From JANXZS01 sp963797255 (GTDB lineage Bacteria; Acidobacteriota; Terriglobia; Terriglobales; Acidobacteriaceae): a stretch of DNA of 64,000 nt. Each line of letters begins with the position of its first letter. Positions within the stretch are counted from its first letter, which is position 1. Below, piece after piece: positions 17,716 through 27,535 of this stretch. Below the pieces are notes generated by a model, which was given only the letters and a program-made list of their open reading frames with translations, had not been told where the DNA came from and made no database searches. The stretch is taken from positions 1 to 64,000 of the forward strand of contig CAWCOV010000041.1 of NCBI GenBank assembly GCA_963797255.1, written 5' to 3'. A program made the translations under genes and the position numbers.

Positions 17716-20235
17716 ATGATCAGCGCCGTTTCAAGCTCGGAAAATCCACGGACCATCGTCAATGAGTCGTCGCTCCATTCCGATGCCGGACAACCACTGA
17801 TTCGTCGGGCAGCCGTTCTGGGAGCCGGCACCATGGGATCGCGCATCGCCGCGCACTTCGCGAACGCGGGAATTCCGGTTGTGCTGCTGGATATTGTCCC
17901 GCAGGGCGAGCAGACCAATCGGAGCAAGTTCGCAAAGCAGGCTTTGGAGTCTCTCGTAAAAACGAAGCCAGCGGCTTTTTATGAGTCATCGCTCGCTCGT
18001 TTGGTTACACCGGGGAATTTCGAAGACGATCTGAAGCTTCTAGCTGGCTGCGACTGGATTATCGAGGCAGTGAGCGAGGATCTCGCCATCAAACAGAGTC
18101 TTTTAACGAAGATTCTGCCGCACCTCTCCCCGAATGCCATTTTGACGACCAATACGAGCGGCCTGCCCATCGCTTCCATTGCCGAGGGCTTGACTGCGGA
18201 GTTTCGTAGCGGTGGTTTTCACAAGCGCTGGTTCGGCACGCATTTCTTCAATCCGCCGCGTTATATGCGGTTGTTGGAAATCATCCCGACACCGGATTCT
18301 GACATGGAAGTGGTTGCGGGCTTGGCAGCGTTTGCCGACAAGAGACTCGGAAAGTCGGTGGTCTTCGCGCACGACACGCCGAACTTCGTTGCGAATCGTA
18401 TCGGAGTTTTCACGCTCTTTACATCCGTGAAGCTCATGATGGAGCAGGGACTCACGATAGAAGAGGTAGACGCCCTGACAGGCCAGTCGATCGGTTGGCC
18501 ACGGACCGGAACTTTTCGCCTCGCGGATATGGTCGGCATCGACATTTTGGCGCACGTAGCTGCCAACTTCGCGCGCTCGTCGGGAAGTGATGCGGCTTCC
18601 GCGGAACTGCCTCCGTTCCTGAAGACCATGCTTGAAAGGCGCTGGCTGGGCGACAAGACTGCTCAGGGCTTTTACAAGAAAGAAAAAGACGCCGAAGGCA
18701 AAGAAATCCGGCTTGCCCTTGATGTGAATTCACTGGAGTATCGTCCGCTTGCCAAGGCGAAATTAGCTTCACTCGACATGGCGAAGAATGCGGAGAGTCT
18801 TGCGGCAAGGCTTAAGCTGCTGCTTGCTCCCGATCCGAAGAAAGACAGAGCTGCGGCCTTTCAATGGCCACTGTTGGCGCGGCTTTGGAATTACGCCGCC
18901 GATCGCGTGCCCGAGATAGCCGACGACATTCCTTCGATTGATCGCGCCATGCGCACCGGATTCAACTGGGAGATGGGTCCATTTGAAATGTGGGATGCTG
19001 CCGGTGTGCCGGAAACAGTCGCACGGATGCGCGCTCTCGGCGAGCCCATTAGTAAGAACGTCGAGCAGTTGCTCGGTCTTGGGCATACATCCTGGTATAA
19101 GGATGATCCTTCACAGCCTTCAGGACGACTCTGCTTCAATCCGCAATCTTCGCAATACGAGCCGCTCACAGTTCCTGATGGCGTAGCGACTGTCGGCATT
19201 TTCCGCAAATCTCACGGAGTCGTCCGTAAGAACGCAGGAGCATCGCTGGTAGACATTGGAGACGGAATCGCCTGCGTCGAATTGCACTCTCTAAAAAACG
19301 CGATCGGCGACGACATCGTCAACCTGGTAACGCAGGTGCTTCGCCCGGAGAGCGATGCGGTCCGCGATTTTCGCGGCTTCGTAATTTCTGGAGACGCCGA
19401 GAATTTTTCTGTCGGTGCCAATCTGATGCAGCTCTTGTTGGCCGTGCAGGAGGGCGAATGGGAGGACCTCGATCTCGCGGTTCGCGCCTTTCAGCGTATG
19501 ACTTCCTCCATCAAGTTCTGTGCTCGTCCAGTAGTTGTCGCACCATTCGGTCTCTGCCTCGGTGGAGGCACGGAAATCTCGTTGCACGCAACAAGGCGTC
19601 AACCGCATGCCGAGCTCTACATGGGACTCGTAGAGGCTGGCGTGGGCCTTGTACCGGCCGGTGGCGGCACAAAGGAAATGGCTTTAAAAGCCGTGGACGC
19701 GGCAGCGGCCATTTACCGTTGGACGCCGAATGATCCTGCAGCCACATTTGCCATGTCCACCGAAATGCTGGATGCACTCAAGCGCTCTCTTGAAACCGTG
19801 GCAATGGCCAAGGTGTCTACCTCCGCAGCGGAAGCTCGCGGCCTCGGCTTGCTCGCTGCCTCAGACCGGATCACCATGCATCGCGAGCGCGTTCTGATCG
19901 ATGCAAAGCACACTGCGCTTGCGATGGCGGACGCCGGATACACCCCGCCAGTGGAACGCACGGTTATACCGGCTGCGGGAGAGGCTGTGCTGCCAACTCT
20001 AAAATTAGGCATTCACATGATGAGGCAGGCGGAGTTCATCAGCGACCACGACTTGAAGATAGCAGGTAAAGTAGCGCACATTCTATGTGGTGGCAATCTC
20101 ACGCCTGGCAGCCTGGTGAGTGAACAATATTACTTGGACCTCGAACGCGAGGCCTTCCTCTCACTCTGCGGTGAACGTAAAACGCAGGAGCGCATCGCAT
20201 TCACTCTCAAAAACGGAAAGCCGCTCAGGAACTAG
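17716..20235 (+). CDS. fadN: 3-hydroxyacyl-CoA dehydrogenase / enoyl-CoA hydratase, FadN type
   Basis: An 839-residue cytoplasmic enzyme for the two middle steps of fatty acid beta-oxidation. The dehydrogenase comes first: NAD loop AAVLGAGTMGSRIAAHF near residue 35, TNTSGLPIASIA, and the catalytic His in FGTHFFNPPRYMRLLEI. The hydratase/isomerase part is C-terminal, with FVISGDAENFSVGANL and CLGGGTEISLHA oxyanion-hole region and GLVEAGVGLVPAGGG. This domain order is that of B. subtilis FadN (YusL), opposite to E. coli FadB. AGGAG stands nine bases before the ATG. Thiolase and acyl-CoA dehydrogenase follow in the same order as fadNAE. Confidence 0.93.
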   Translation: MISAVSSSENPRTIVNESSLHSDAGQPLIRRAAVLGAGTMGSRIAAHFANAGIPVVLLDIVPQGEQTNRSKFAKQALESLVKTKPAAFYESSLARLVTPGNFEDDLKLLAGCDWIIEAVSEDLAIKQSLLTKILPHLSPNAILTTNTSGLPIASIAEGLTAEFRSGGFHKRWFGTHFFNPPRYMRLLEIIPTPDSDMEVVAGLAAFADKRLGKSVVFAHDTPNFVANRIGVFTLFTSVKLMMEQGLTIEEVDALTGQSIGWPRTGTFRLADMVGIDILAHVAANFARSSGSDAASAELPPFLKTMLERRWLGDKTAQGFYKKEKDAEGKEIRLALDVNSLEYRPLAKAKLASLDMAKNAESLAARLKLLLAPDPKKDRAAAFQWPLLARLWNYAADRVPEIADDIPSIDRAMRTGFNWEMGPFEMWDAAGVPETVARMRALGEPISKNVEQLLGLGHTSWYKDDPSQPSGRLCFNPQSSQYEPLTVPDGVATVGIFRKSHGVVRKNAGASLVDIGDGIACVELHSLKNAIGDDIVNLVTQVLRPESDAVRDFRGFVISGDAENFSVGANLMQLLLAVQEGEWEDLDLAVRAFQRMTSSIKFCARPVVVAPFGLCLGGGTEISLHATRRQPHAELYMGLVEAGVGLVPAGGGTKEMALKAVDAAAAIYRWTPNDPAATFAMSTEMLDALKRSLETVAMAKVSTSAAEARGLGLLAASDRITMHRERVLIDAKHTALAMADAGYTPPVERTVIPAAGEAVLPTLKLGIHMMRQAEFISDHDLKIAGKVAHILCGGNLTPGSLVSEQYYLDLEREAFLSLCGERKTQERIAFTLKNGKPLRN

Positions 20236-20237
20236 CC

Positions 20238-20825
20238 TTGCGCAAGTGGATTTCATTCTCGATGCTGCTCTTTGCCTTCGGTCCGGGCAGGCAGTCCAGC
20301 GCCCAGGCAACTGAGCAGATAGAGAGCGGCCAGTTGGACTTCGCCGGTAAATCAATGCCTTATCGCATTCGGCGTTTGCCTGTCGCTGCCTTTCCTGATC
20401 TGCCCGGAGCCGTTCGCGGCGTGCTGGAAGAGCGACACTGCAGCGTTCCCCAAACATACGAAGCAAGGCGTCCGGAAAATGTAATTCACGGAGAATTCCT
20501 GGAGAAGGGAAGCCGCGACTGGGCCGTTCTTTGCTCCCACGACGGCGCCAGCGAACTTCTTGTTTTTCGCAGCAATGCGCTGGCATTGCCAATTGAATTG
20601 GAGTCGCACAGAGATATCGACCGATTGCAGGCAAGGCTGAATGGCACCCTTGGATTTGCATGGGGACTGGACATCGCGAAGCCAGGAAACATGCAACGAA
20701 TAGCTGGCGGGAGTGCCGGTATGTTCGATCACGATGGTATCCAGGTATCCATCGTAGAAAAGTCTTCGCGTATTCACTATTTTCGCGACGGTTCGTGGGT
20801 CGAGTTCGACGGCATGGAGTATTAA
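20238..20825 (+). CDS. Secreted protein of unknown function inside the fad operon
   Basis: A 195-residue protein starting at a TTG two bases after the fadN stop. It has a signal peptide (RKWISFSMLLFAFGPGRQSSAQA) and a mixed alpha/beta mature part with CSVPQTYEARRPENVIHG, DWAVLCSHDGASELLVFR and two Cys that may pair. No family is recognised. The tight spacing and the thiolase start 11 bases after its stop place it firmly in the operon, yet an exported protein has no obvious part in cytoplasmic beta-oxidation. It could handle lipid uptake; that is speculation from position. Confidence 0.65.
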   Translation: MRKWISFSMLLFAFGPGRQSSAQATEQIESGQLDFAGKSMPYRIRRLPVAAFPDLPGAVRGVLEERHCSVPQTYEARRPENVIHGEFLEKGSRDWAVLCSHDGASELLVFRSNALALPIELESHRDIDRLQARLNGTLGFAWGLDIAKPGNMQRIAGGSAGMFDHDGIQVSIVEKSSRIHYFRDGSWVEFDGMEY

Positions 20826-20836
20826 GGAGTAACCAC

Positions 20837-22022
20837 ATGGCTGAAGCAGTCATTGTAAGCACCGTTCGCACGGCGGTCGGCCGCGCCATCAAGGGCACGC
20901 TCGCAACGACTCGGCCGGACGATCTGGGGGCGGTTGCAATTCGCGGAGCACTCGAGCCGCGTTCCTGAGCTTGACGCGAAGGAGATTGACGACGTGATTC
21001 TCGGTTGCGCCATGCCGGAAGCCGAGCAGGGTATGAATGTTGCGCGAATAGCGTGTCTGCGCGCGGGACTGCCCGTTGAGTTGTCTTCCATGACGGTGAA
21101 TCGCTTCTGCGCCTCGGGCTTGCAATCGATAGCGTTAGCTTCCGAGCGCATTCGCGGAGGGGGAGCCAGCGCCATCATCGCCGGCGGTACGGAATCCATG
21201 AGCATGGTGCCCATGGGAGGCAACAAGATAAGCGCCAATCCCTGGCTGGTAGAGCACTACGCCGACTCTTACCTCAACATGGGGCTTACTGCCGAACGCG
21301 TGGCGGCGAAATACGGCATTAGCCGCGAACAAGCAGACGAGTTTTCGCTTTCCAGTCATCGCAAGGCTCTCGACGCGATACAAGCCGGGCGCTTCTCTGA
21401 AGAGATCGTGCCTGTAACGGTGACAAATACTTCGCCAACTACAAAAGCTTCGATGCCTGCCATCCGGGAGACGATTTTCAACACCGATGAAGGACCGCGC
21501 CCGGACACATCTCTCGAGGCACTTGCGAAGCTGAAGCCGGCATTCCACGCCAGAGGTGTGGTTACTGCGGGGAATTCATCTCAAACATCGGACGGTGCAG
21601 CAGCAGCTGTCGTGATGTCTGCATCGCGGGCCAACGAATTAGGGATTCTCCCGATGGCTCGATTCGTTGCCTTTGCGACCAGCGGTTGCCTGCCGGAGGA
21701 GATGGGTGTTGGCCCCGTATACGCGATCCCGAAAGCCCTGAAGCTAGCGGGATTAACGCTCCAAGATATCGACCTGATCGAATTGAACGAGGCTTTCGCG
21801 GCGCAGTCACTTGCCGTGTTGTCGCAGCTAGATGTGGATTTGTCCAGAGTCAACGTGAATGGCGGGGCCATCGCCCTGGGCCATCCGCTCGGCTGCACAG
21901 GAGCCAAGCTTACCGCGACGCTGTTGCACGAGATGAAACGTCGAGGCTCACGATATGGCTTGGTAACAATGTGTGTCGGCGGGGGAATGGGCGCAGCCGG
22001 AATTTTCGAGAATCTGAATTGA
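20837..22022 (+). pseudogene. fadA: Acetyl-CoA acyltransferase (thiolase), one frameshift near the N-terminus
   Basis: Last step of beta-oxidation: thiolytic release of acetyl-CoA. After AAGGAG and ATG the frame reads MAEAVIVSTVRTAVGRAIKG up to residue 40, then stops; one extra C near 20957 separates it from the rest, which continues VPELDAKEIDDVILGCAMP. The active Cys is in NRFCASGLQS, the His in GGAIALGHPLGCTGAK, and the second Cys in TMCVGGGMGAAGIF. Corrected, it is 394 residues, normal for the family. All catalytic motifs are preserved and both neighbours are intact, so a base-call error is more likely than loss of function. Confidence 0.9.
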
Positions 22023-22157
22023 CTCGCGTAAGGCGGCGCACAGTATGAGCCGCCATGAGGCAACGCCAAGCGCGTTGTTGAAGAAGCCAGTAAAAGATAT
22101 CGAAGCAGTTCTTGAGTCACGGTCAAAGAGTAACGGCTACGAAGTTAGGAGTTAAAA

Positions 22158-23951
22158 ATGGCGACCACAGCATCACCCATATTGAAGCCCATTGCAGGCG
22201 GAAGTTTTCTCATTGAGGACCGTACACCGGAAGAAATATTTTCGCCTGAAGATTTCAGCGAGGAGCAGCGGCAAATTCTGGAGACCGCATCGCAATTCGC
22301 ATTGAATGAAGTTCTGCCGATGGCTGACAGGATTGAAGCAAAAGATTTTGAGGTGACACGCAGCCTCTTGCGCAAAGCGGGCGAACTTGGGTTGATGGCG
22401 ATCGATATTCCCGAGGAGTATGGCGGCCTTGCGATGGATAAGACGACTTCCGCTATCGTCGCGGATCGTCTCTCCGTTTACGCGAGCTTTTCGGTCGCGT
22501 TCAGCGCGCACGTCGGGATCGGAACACTGCCTATCGTCTGGTACGGCACCGAGGAACAGAAGAAAAAGTATTTGCCCAAGCTCGCTTCCGGCGAGTGGAT
22601 CGGCGCATACGCCCTCTCCGAAGCGACTTCCGGCTCAGACGCAATGAATATCCGAACGCGTGCCGAATTGTCAGCGGACGGCAAGCACTACACGCTGAAT
22701 GGCGAAAAAATGTGGATCACCAACGCCGGGTTCGCCGACATCTTCACCGTATTCGCAAAGATCGACGGCGAAAAATTCTCCGCATTCTTAATCGAGCGTG
22801 GCACACCGGGTCTATCGATTGGTGCTGAAGAGCACAAGCTAGGAATCCGCGGCTCCTCCACATGCCCGCTGATTTTATCCGACTGCCAGGTTCCGGTTGA
22901 GAATCTCCTCGGCGAAGGAGGTAAGGGACACCACATCGCATTCAACATCCTCAACATTGGTCGATTCAAGCTGGGTGCGGCTTGTCTCGGTGGCGCGCGT
23001 AATGCCTTGAACAACAGCATCCGCTATGCGAAAGAGCGTAAGGCGTTTGGAAAATCAATTTCTGAATTCGGCCTGGTGCAGGAGAAGATAGCCGACTCCG
23101 CCATCGGCGTTTTCGTTGGCGAGAGCATGGCGTACCGCACAGTTGGCATGATCGATCAATCGCTCGCGATCCTTGAAGGCGACGCCGCGCACTCCTCCCG
23201 CGAGGTTCAGAAGCGCGTAGAAGACTACGCGGTGGAGTGCTCCATCCTCAAGGTGTGGGGCTCTGAAATGCTCGACATGGTGACCGACCACACGGTGCAG
23301 ATTTACGCCGGGTACGGATATGTTGAGGAGTATCCCGCGGAACGAGCTTATCGGGATTCACGCATCAATCGCATCTTCGAAGGCACCAACGAGATCAATC
23401 GCCTCATCATCACTGGCTGGCTCTTGAAGCGCGCCATGAGTGGACAGTTGGCGCTGATGCCTGCGATCACAAAGTTGATGGATGAAGTGATGGCTCCGCC
23501 TTCTTTCGACGAAGTAGAAGCCTCAGATGATCCGCTAGCGAACGAAATTGAATTGCTGGCCAACGCAAAGAAGATTGCGCTGTTTGTCGCGGGCGCAGCC
23601 TCGCAGAAATACATGGCAGCTCTGGTCGACCAACAGGAAGTTATGGGGGAACTCGCTGACATTCTCATCCAGGTTTATTCGTTTGAGTCGGCGTTGCTGC
23701 GCGCAAGAAAGATCAATGGGGGAAGTGTAGAAAAGGTGTCGCAGGCCATCGCAAAAGTACACGCCGAGCATTGTTTTTCTGCGATTGAGTCTGCCGCGCG
23801 CCGCGTCCTGGCGGCGGTAGCCGATGGCGACATGCTTCGAACGCAGTTGGCAATTTTTCGTCGCCTGTCAAAACATTCTCCAGCGAACACAATTGAACTG
23901 AATCGTGTCGTCGCGAGGCACATGATCGAGGCTGACCGCTACACGATCTAG
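22158..23951 (+). CDS. fadE: Acyl-CoA dehydrogenase, FadE type
   Basis: FAD enzyme for the first oxidation step of fatty acyl-CoAs. Domains in order: N-terminal helices (LLRKAGELGLMAIDIPEEYGG), beta domain with GAYALSEATSGSDA and WITNAGFADIFTVFA, and the C-terminal helical domain with YAKERKAFGKSISEFG and the catalytic Glu in IFEGTNEINRLI. A further C-terminal extension of about 150 residues, as in VLCAD-like and Bacillus FadE proteins, brings it to 597 residues. AGGAG precedes the ATG. The 135 bases after the thiolase contain a GGCGGC/GCCGCC hairpin but no gene. Third enzyme of the operon. Confidence 0.95.
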   Translation: MATTASPILKPIAGGSFLIEDRTPEEIFSPEDFSEEQRQILETASQFALNEVLPMADRIEAKDFEVTRSLLRKAGELGLMAIDIPEEYGGLAMDKTTSAIVADRLSVYASFSVAFSAHVGIGTLPIVWYGTEEQKKKYLPKLASGEWIGAYALSEATSGSDAMNIRTRAELSADGKHYTLNGEKMWITNAGFADIFTVFAKIDGEKFSAFLIERGTPGLSIGAEEHKLGIRGSSTCPLILSDCQVPVENLLGEGGKGHHIAFNILNIGRFKLGAACLGGARNALNNSIRYAKERKAFGKSISEFGLVQEKIADSAIGVFVGESMAYRTVGMIDQSLAILEGDAAHSSREVQKRVEDYAVECSILKVWGSEMLDMVTDHTVQIYAGYGYVEEYPAERAYRDSRINRIFEGTNEINRLIITGWLLKRAMSGQLALMPAITKLMDEVMAPPSFDEVEASDDPLANEIELLANAKKIALFVAGAASQKYMAALVDQQEVMGELADILIQVYSFESALLRARKINGGSVEKVSQAIAKVHAEHCFSAIESAARRVLAAVADGDMLRTQLAIFRRLSKHSPANTIELNRVVARHMIEADRYTI

Positions 23952-23976
23952 ACTTCTTCCTGCATGCGAACAAAAA

Positions 23977-24006
23977 TGCGGCAGCCGGAGTGATCCCGCT
24001 GCCGCA
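23977..24006. terminator. Terminator hairpin between convergent genes
   Basis: TGCGGCAGC and GCTGCCGCA form a nine-base stem with a twelve-base loop. Five A precede it on the plus strand, so the minus strand has a T run after the stem, serving the BON lipoprotein gene best; it may also stop the fad operon. Confidence 0.7.
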
Positions 24007-24020
24007 CCTTTATGTCTTGA

Positions 24021-25121
24021 TCAGCGCTGTTGAAGGTCTGGGGCCTGCTGGGGCTGTTCGCTATTTTCGTTAGAACCCGGCTGCATGGTTTTCGTCACTG
24101 AGACGGGATTCTGAAGCCGAAATTGCAACAGCGTCTCCGAAGATATCTTGACCTGCTCACCCTTGGTAATCGTGTTGGCTCCAGCACCGACGCCACCTCC
24201 AGCGGCAGCACCAATCGCCGCGCCCTTACCCCCGCCAGCCAACGCACCGATCACTGCGCCAATTGCTGCGCCGCCGCCAACCTTCTTGGCCGTGTTTGAG
24301 CCTCGTCCTTTGCCCTGCTGCGAAAAGGAATCGGTCACGATGTGGTAGGTCTGTCCTTGCGAACTAATCTGTGTTAACTCCAGGGTGAGTGCAGAACTCC
24401 CGGCGTAGTGTGTTGCGTCTTTCGCCTCGACAACGCGGCCCAGCACGTTCGCTCCTCGAGGAATCGCCGTGACCCCATCCGCAATAAGGTCAGCAGCGAG
24501 GCTCGCATGAAAGACCGCATTCGATTGCGTCTGGCCCGTCTCAAGCGCATCCGTCATACGAATAGGAACTGTTGTTCCGGCAGGCAGAGTCAAAACCTTG
24601 ACGATCGGCTTGGGCGGCGGGGGAGGCGCTACCTCGCGGACTGGTTCGGGAGTCAGCGGTTGCGACGCCTGCTGCACTGGTTCCGGGGGAGGTGGTGGAA
24701 TATTCTTCGGAGGCGACGGTTTACGGGCAGACTTGCGAGCAGGCGGCTCCGGCGCTGGCGCCGGGACGACTGCGGCCTGCGCAGGAGCGACGGTGAGATT
24801 GTTAATCACAGTCTTGACGCCGTTCACCGCCCCGGCATCATTGGACGCCAGGGAGCGGGATGCCTCGTCTGTAACGGTCCCATTCAAGGTCGCTCTGCCG
24901 TTCATCACGTCCACCTGGATGTTTTGCCCATTCAGAGCAGCTTCAGCATTCAGCCTGCTGGTGATGTCGGCAGAGATTTGCTGATCGGTGGGAGTCGCAG
25001 GTGCAGACGCCACTAGTTGTGCGGGTGGTGCTGGCTGTTTCTTGCATCCTGACCCAACTAAGAGCAAAGAAGCTGCGACGACAACGCGCAGTGAATTGAC
25101 CATGAGTCCCGAATTTTGCAT
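24021..25121 (-). CDS. BON-domain lipoprotein with proline-rich linker and glycine zipper
   Basis: A 366-residue envelope protein. The N-terminus has a lipobox-like LLLVGSGCKKQ, then a BON domain (DQQISADITSRLNAEAAL, VDVMNGRATLNGTV, VKTVINNL) at about residues 45-115. A proline-rich stretch (PSPPKNIPPPPPEP) of about 60 residues suits spanning the periplasm. The C-terminal part has a beta-rich segment (LPAGTTVPIRMTDALETG) and a Gly/Ala-rich glycine zipper (GGGAAIGAVIGALAGGGKGA). BON domains bind membranes; this architecture is known in acidobacterial genomes but its job is not. GGAGAAGG is just upstream of the ATG. Confidence 0.75.
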   Translation of the reverse strand: MQNSGLMVNSLRVVVAASLLLVGSGCKKQPAPPAQLVASAPATPTDQQISADITSRLNAEAALNGQNIQVDVMNGRATLNGTVTDEASRSLASNDAGAVNGVKTVINNLTVAPAQAAVVPAPAPEPPARKSARKPSPPKNIPPPPPEPVQQASQPLTPEPVREVAPPPPPKPIVKVLTLPAGTTVPIRMTDALETGQTQSNAVFHASLAADLIADGVTAIPRGANVLGRVVEAKDATHYAGSSALTLELTQISSQGQTYHIVTDSFSQQGKGRGSNTAKKVGGGAAIGAVIGALAGGGKGAAIGAAAGGGVGAGANTITKGEQVKISSETLLQFRLQNPVSVTKTMQPGSNENSEQPQQAPDLQQR

Positions 25122-25432
25122 TGAAACCTTCTCCTAAGTAAGTAGCCCACAACTATTTTATTCAATAACACCGGATTCCTCGGTTACGCCCTCGATTCGT
25201 CGGAGGATTCCGCCCGCGCAAACCCGATAAAGAGTGGACGCACTTCACGCATATATGTTGCGGAAGAGGGGCAAAACTTCTGTCCCGGGCGTAGCCCGTT
25301 TGTTGACTGGGATGTGGCAGCGTATCCTTCTCCACAGGCATCTACCTCTGTGGTAGACATTTGCCGCGAAGGCAGGCAGTTGGTAAGATCAGGAGTTTTA
25401 GGCGTCATTTTCAGGCTTTAAGGAGAAAGAAT
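25122..25432. other. Divergent promoter region, no gene seen
   Basis: About 310 bases between the BON lipoprotein and the YtxH gene. A short minus-strand frame exists but has no ribosome site or recognisable content. Promoters for both genes are expected here; none was strong enough to mark. Confidence 0.4.
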
Positions 25433-25828
25433 ATGTCAGACGAAAATCAGAACGGCGGCTTTAGCTGGTTCCTTGCTGGTCTTGGCCTCGGCGCCTTGAT
25501 TGGTGTTTTGTACGCCCCCAAATCCGGCCGCGAAACCCGCGACGACATTGCGACTCAGGCTCGTGAAAAATCTGAGTATCTGAAGCAGCGGTCCAAAGAA
25601 GCCTCAGAACAGGCGAGCATTCTTGCAGAACGAGCGAAGACCCAGGCAGGCCAGTACGTCGACCGCGGTAAGGAATACGTCGATCGCGGACGCGCCCAGT
25701 GGGAAGATTTTGTCGACAAGAGCAAGGGTTTCGTTGGTGAGCAGGCTGATAAAGTTTCCGCAGCCGTGGATGCAGGTAAGCAGGCGTATCGCTCTTCAAC
25801 CGATACCGGCAATCCAACTAACCTTTAA
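25433..25828 (+). CDS. YtxH-domain small membrane protein
   Basis: A 131-residue protein with an N-terminal glycine-rich helix (FLAGLGLGALIGVLYAPKSG) followed by RETRDDIATQAREKSEYL and long amphipathic helices with repeated YVDRG units. The helix plus APKSGRETR is the hallmark of YtxH proteins, general-stress-related membrane proteins of unknown mechanism. AAGGAGAAAG precedes the ATG. The next gene, also a helix plus coiled coil, is 60 bases on and probably in the same transcript. Confidence 0.85.
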   Translation: MSDENQNGGFSWFLAGLGLGALIGVLYAPKSGRETRDDIATQAREKSEYLKQRSKEASEQASILAERAKTQAGQYVDRGKEYVDRGRAQWEDFVDKSKGFVGEQADKVSAAVDAGKQAYRSSTDTGNPTNL

Positions 25829-25888
25829 TTCGCGGCTCAGGTCGCAGCAATTTTCAACTATCAGAAAGCCAATCGAGGCCGGAACGAC

Positions 25889-26401
25889 ATGCACGGATGG
25901 ACCACGGAAGATACGCTCATAGCGATCACGGCAGTAACCTCGATTGGCATTCTCATTCAGGCCTGTGTAGTTATTGCCATTTTTATTGCAGGCCGCAAAG
26001 CAATCACAAAGGTTACCGAACTCGTTGACGAGGCGCGCGAACATCTCTCGCCGGTATTGGCGACATCCCGCAGTTTGCTGGAAGACGTGTCGCCGAAAAT
26101 CAAGGTAATCACGTCCAACCTAACCGAAGTAAGCGAGACTATTCGTCACCAGAGCACGCACATTAATTCCGCCGTCGATGAAATAGTGGATCGTTCGCGC
26201 AACCAGGCGGCCCGCGTTGACGGCATAGTGAGCGGAACGCTGGATGGCATCAACAACGCGACCGCGAGTATTCAGGAAGGCATTTCTACTCCCGTCCGCA
26301 AAGTTACGGGATTTGTTAACGGAGTTCGTGCCGCGCTGGACGTTCTCTTGCAGCGTGCCCGCACCGATCACGACAGGGCAGACCGCGACCTCTTTATCTA
26401 G
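25889..26401 (+). CDS. Membrane-anchored coiled-coil protein
   Basis: A 170-residue protein with one N-terminal membrane helix (residues about 8-34, TAVTSIGILIQACVVIAIFIAG) and a long amphipathic region with heptad-like repeats (VTELVDEAREHL, VITSNLTEVSETIRHQSTHI). The layout resembles DUF948-like proteins that often accompany YtxH genes; I cannot confirm family membership. It converges with mnmA with only nine bases between stops. Confidence 0.65.
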   Translation: MHGWTTEDTLIAITAVTSIGILIQACVVIAIFIAGRKAITKVTELVDEAREHLSPVLATSRSLLEDVSPKIKVITSNLTEVSETIRHQSTHINSAVDEIVDRSRNQAARVDGIVSGTLDGINNATASIQEGISTPVRKVTGFVNGVRAALDVLLQRARTDHDRADRDLFI

Positions 26402-26410
26402 CGTTCTGCG

Positions 26411-27535
26411 TCAGACAATCCAACCGCCGCCGACAACTTCATCGTCCGAGTAAAACACCGCCGCCTGTCCGGGAGTAACCGCGCGTGCGGGCTCCTCAAA
26501 CACCACGGTTACCTCGTCGTCTCCGCTCGGGCTGATAGTCGCGAAAGCCGGCTCGAAACGGTGCCGAATCTTCACACGAACACGCATTTCCTTGTTGAGT
26601 TTCGGAATCGAAATCCAGTTCAACTGTCGTGCGCGCATCGTTTTGGTGGCAAGTTCTGTCTCCGGCCCAACAACAACGTTGTGGGACGCCGGGTCGATCT
26701 GCAGCACGTAGAGCGGCGTCGGTGACGAAACTCCAAGCCCCTTGCGCTGGCCTACCGTGAAGTGGTGGATGCCCTCGTGCTGCCCGATCACCTCGCCCGA
26801 AGCCGTCACAAGGTCGCCGGAAGAGTCGGGTACAGTCTCACCCTGCTCTTCGAGATAAGCTTCGAGAAAGCGCTTGTAGTCGCCACCCGGCACAAAACAG
26901 ATCTCCTGCGAATCCGGCTTGGCCGCGAGAGAAAGACCCGCTTCCTTCGCAATTTCGCGCACCCGCGGCTTGGAATAATTGCCCAGCGGAAAGAGCGTTC
27001 GCGAAAGCTGTTCCTGCGTCAGTCCAAAGAGAAAATATGTCTGATCCTTTGCAGTGTCTGCAGGGCGCTTTAAGATCCAGCGACCACGCTGCGGATCATA
27101 TTCGTTGCGCGCATAGTGGCCTGTTGCAATCTGGTCAGCCCCAATCTGGCGCGCGGTCAGCAGCAACTGGTCGAATTTGAGGTGGTTATTGCAGAGCGAG
27201 CAGGGGATCGGCGTCCTGCCAGCGAGATATTCGCTTACGAATGGGCGAACAACGTCGCGCTCAAACCGATCCTGCTGGTTCACAACGTAATAGGGAATGC
27301 CCAGCTCTTCCGCCACGTGACGTGCGTCATACACGTCGTCAATGGAACAGCAACGCCCCTGCACTTGCTCAGGCATGCCTTCCTTGCCGGCAAGCCTCCG
27401 CTGGTTCCAAAGCTGAAGCGTCAAGCCGATGAGATCGTAGCCCTCGGCCTTCAACATGGCTGCCACTGTCGATGAATCCACCCCGCCAGACATGGCTACT
27501 GCAATCGTCTTGTTCTCGGTCTTACTTTCCGCCAT
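26411..27535 (-). CDS. mnmA: tRNA-specific 2-thiouridylase
   Basis: Thiolates U34 of tRNA-Lys, -Glu and -Gln using persulfide sulfur. The PP-loop AVAMSGGVDSSTVAAML is at residue 11; the catalytic cysteines are in TPIPCSLCNNHLKF and SQEICFVPGGDY; GHYARNEY and the C-terminal beta-barrel (PGQAAVFYSDD) complete the 374-residue enzyme. GGAGG stands eight bases before this ATG and lies inside the upstream cysteine desulfurase gene, whose end it overlaps by 14 bases. The desulfurase is thus the likely sulfur donor. Confidence 0.96.
   Translation of the reverse strand: MAESKTENKTIAVAMSGGVDSSTVAAMLKAEGYDLIGLTLQLWNQRRLAGKEGMPEQVQGRCCSIDDVYDARHVAEELGIPYYVVNQQDRFERDVVRPFVSEYLAGRTPIPCSLCNNHLKFDQLLLTARQIGADQIATGHYARNEYDPQRGRWILKRPADTAKDQTYFLFGLTQEQLSRTLFPLGNYSKPRVREIAKEAGLSLAAKPDSQEICFVPGGDYKRFLEAYLEEQGETVPDSSGDLVTASGEVIGQHEGIHHFTVGQRKGLGVSSPTPLYVLQIDPASHNVVVGPETELATKTMRARQLNWISIPKLNKEMRVRVKIRHRFEPAFATISPSGDDEVTVVFEEPARAVTPGQAAVFYSDDEVVGGGWIV

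Noticed and set aside
25184..25408. Minus-strand frame between the BON and YtxH genes
   Set aside because: No ribosome site or recognised pattern; it lies in the expected promoter region.
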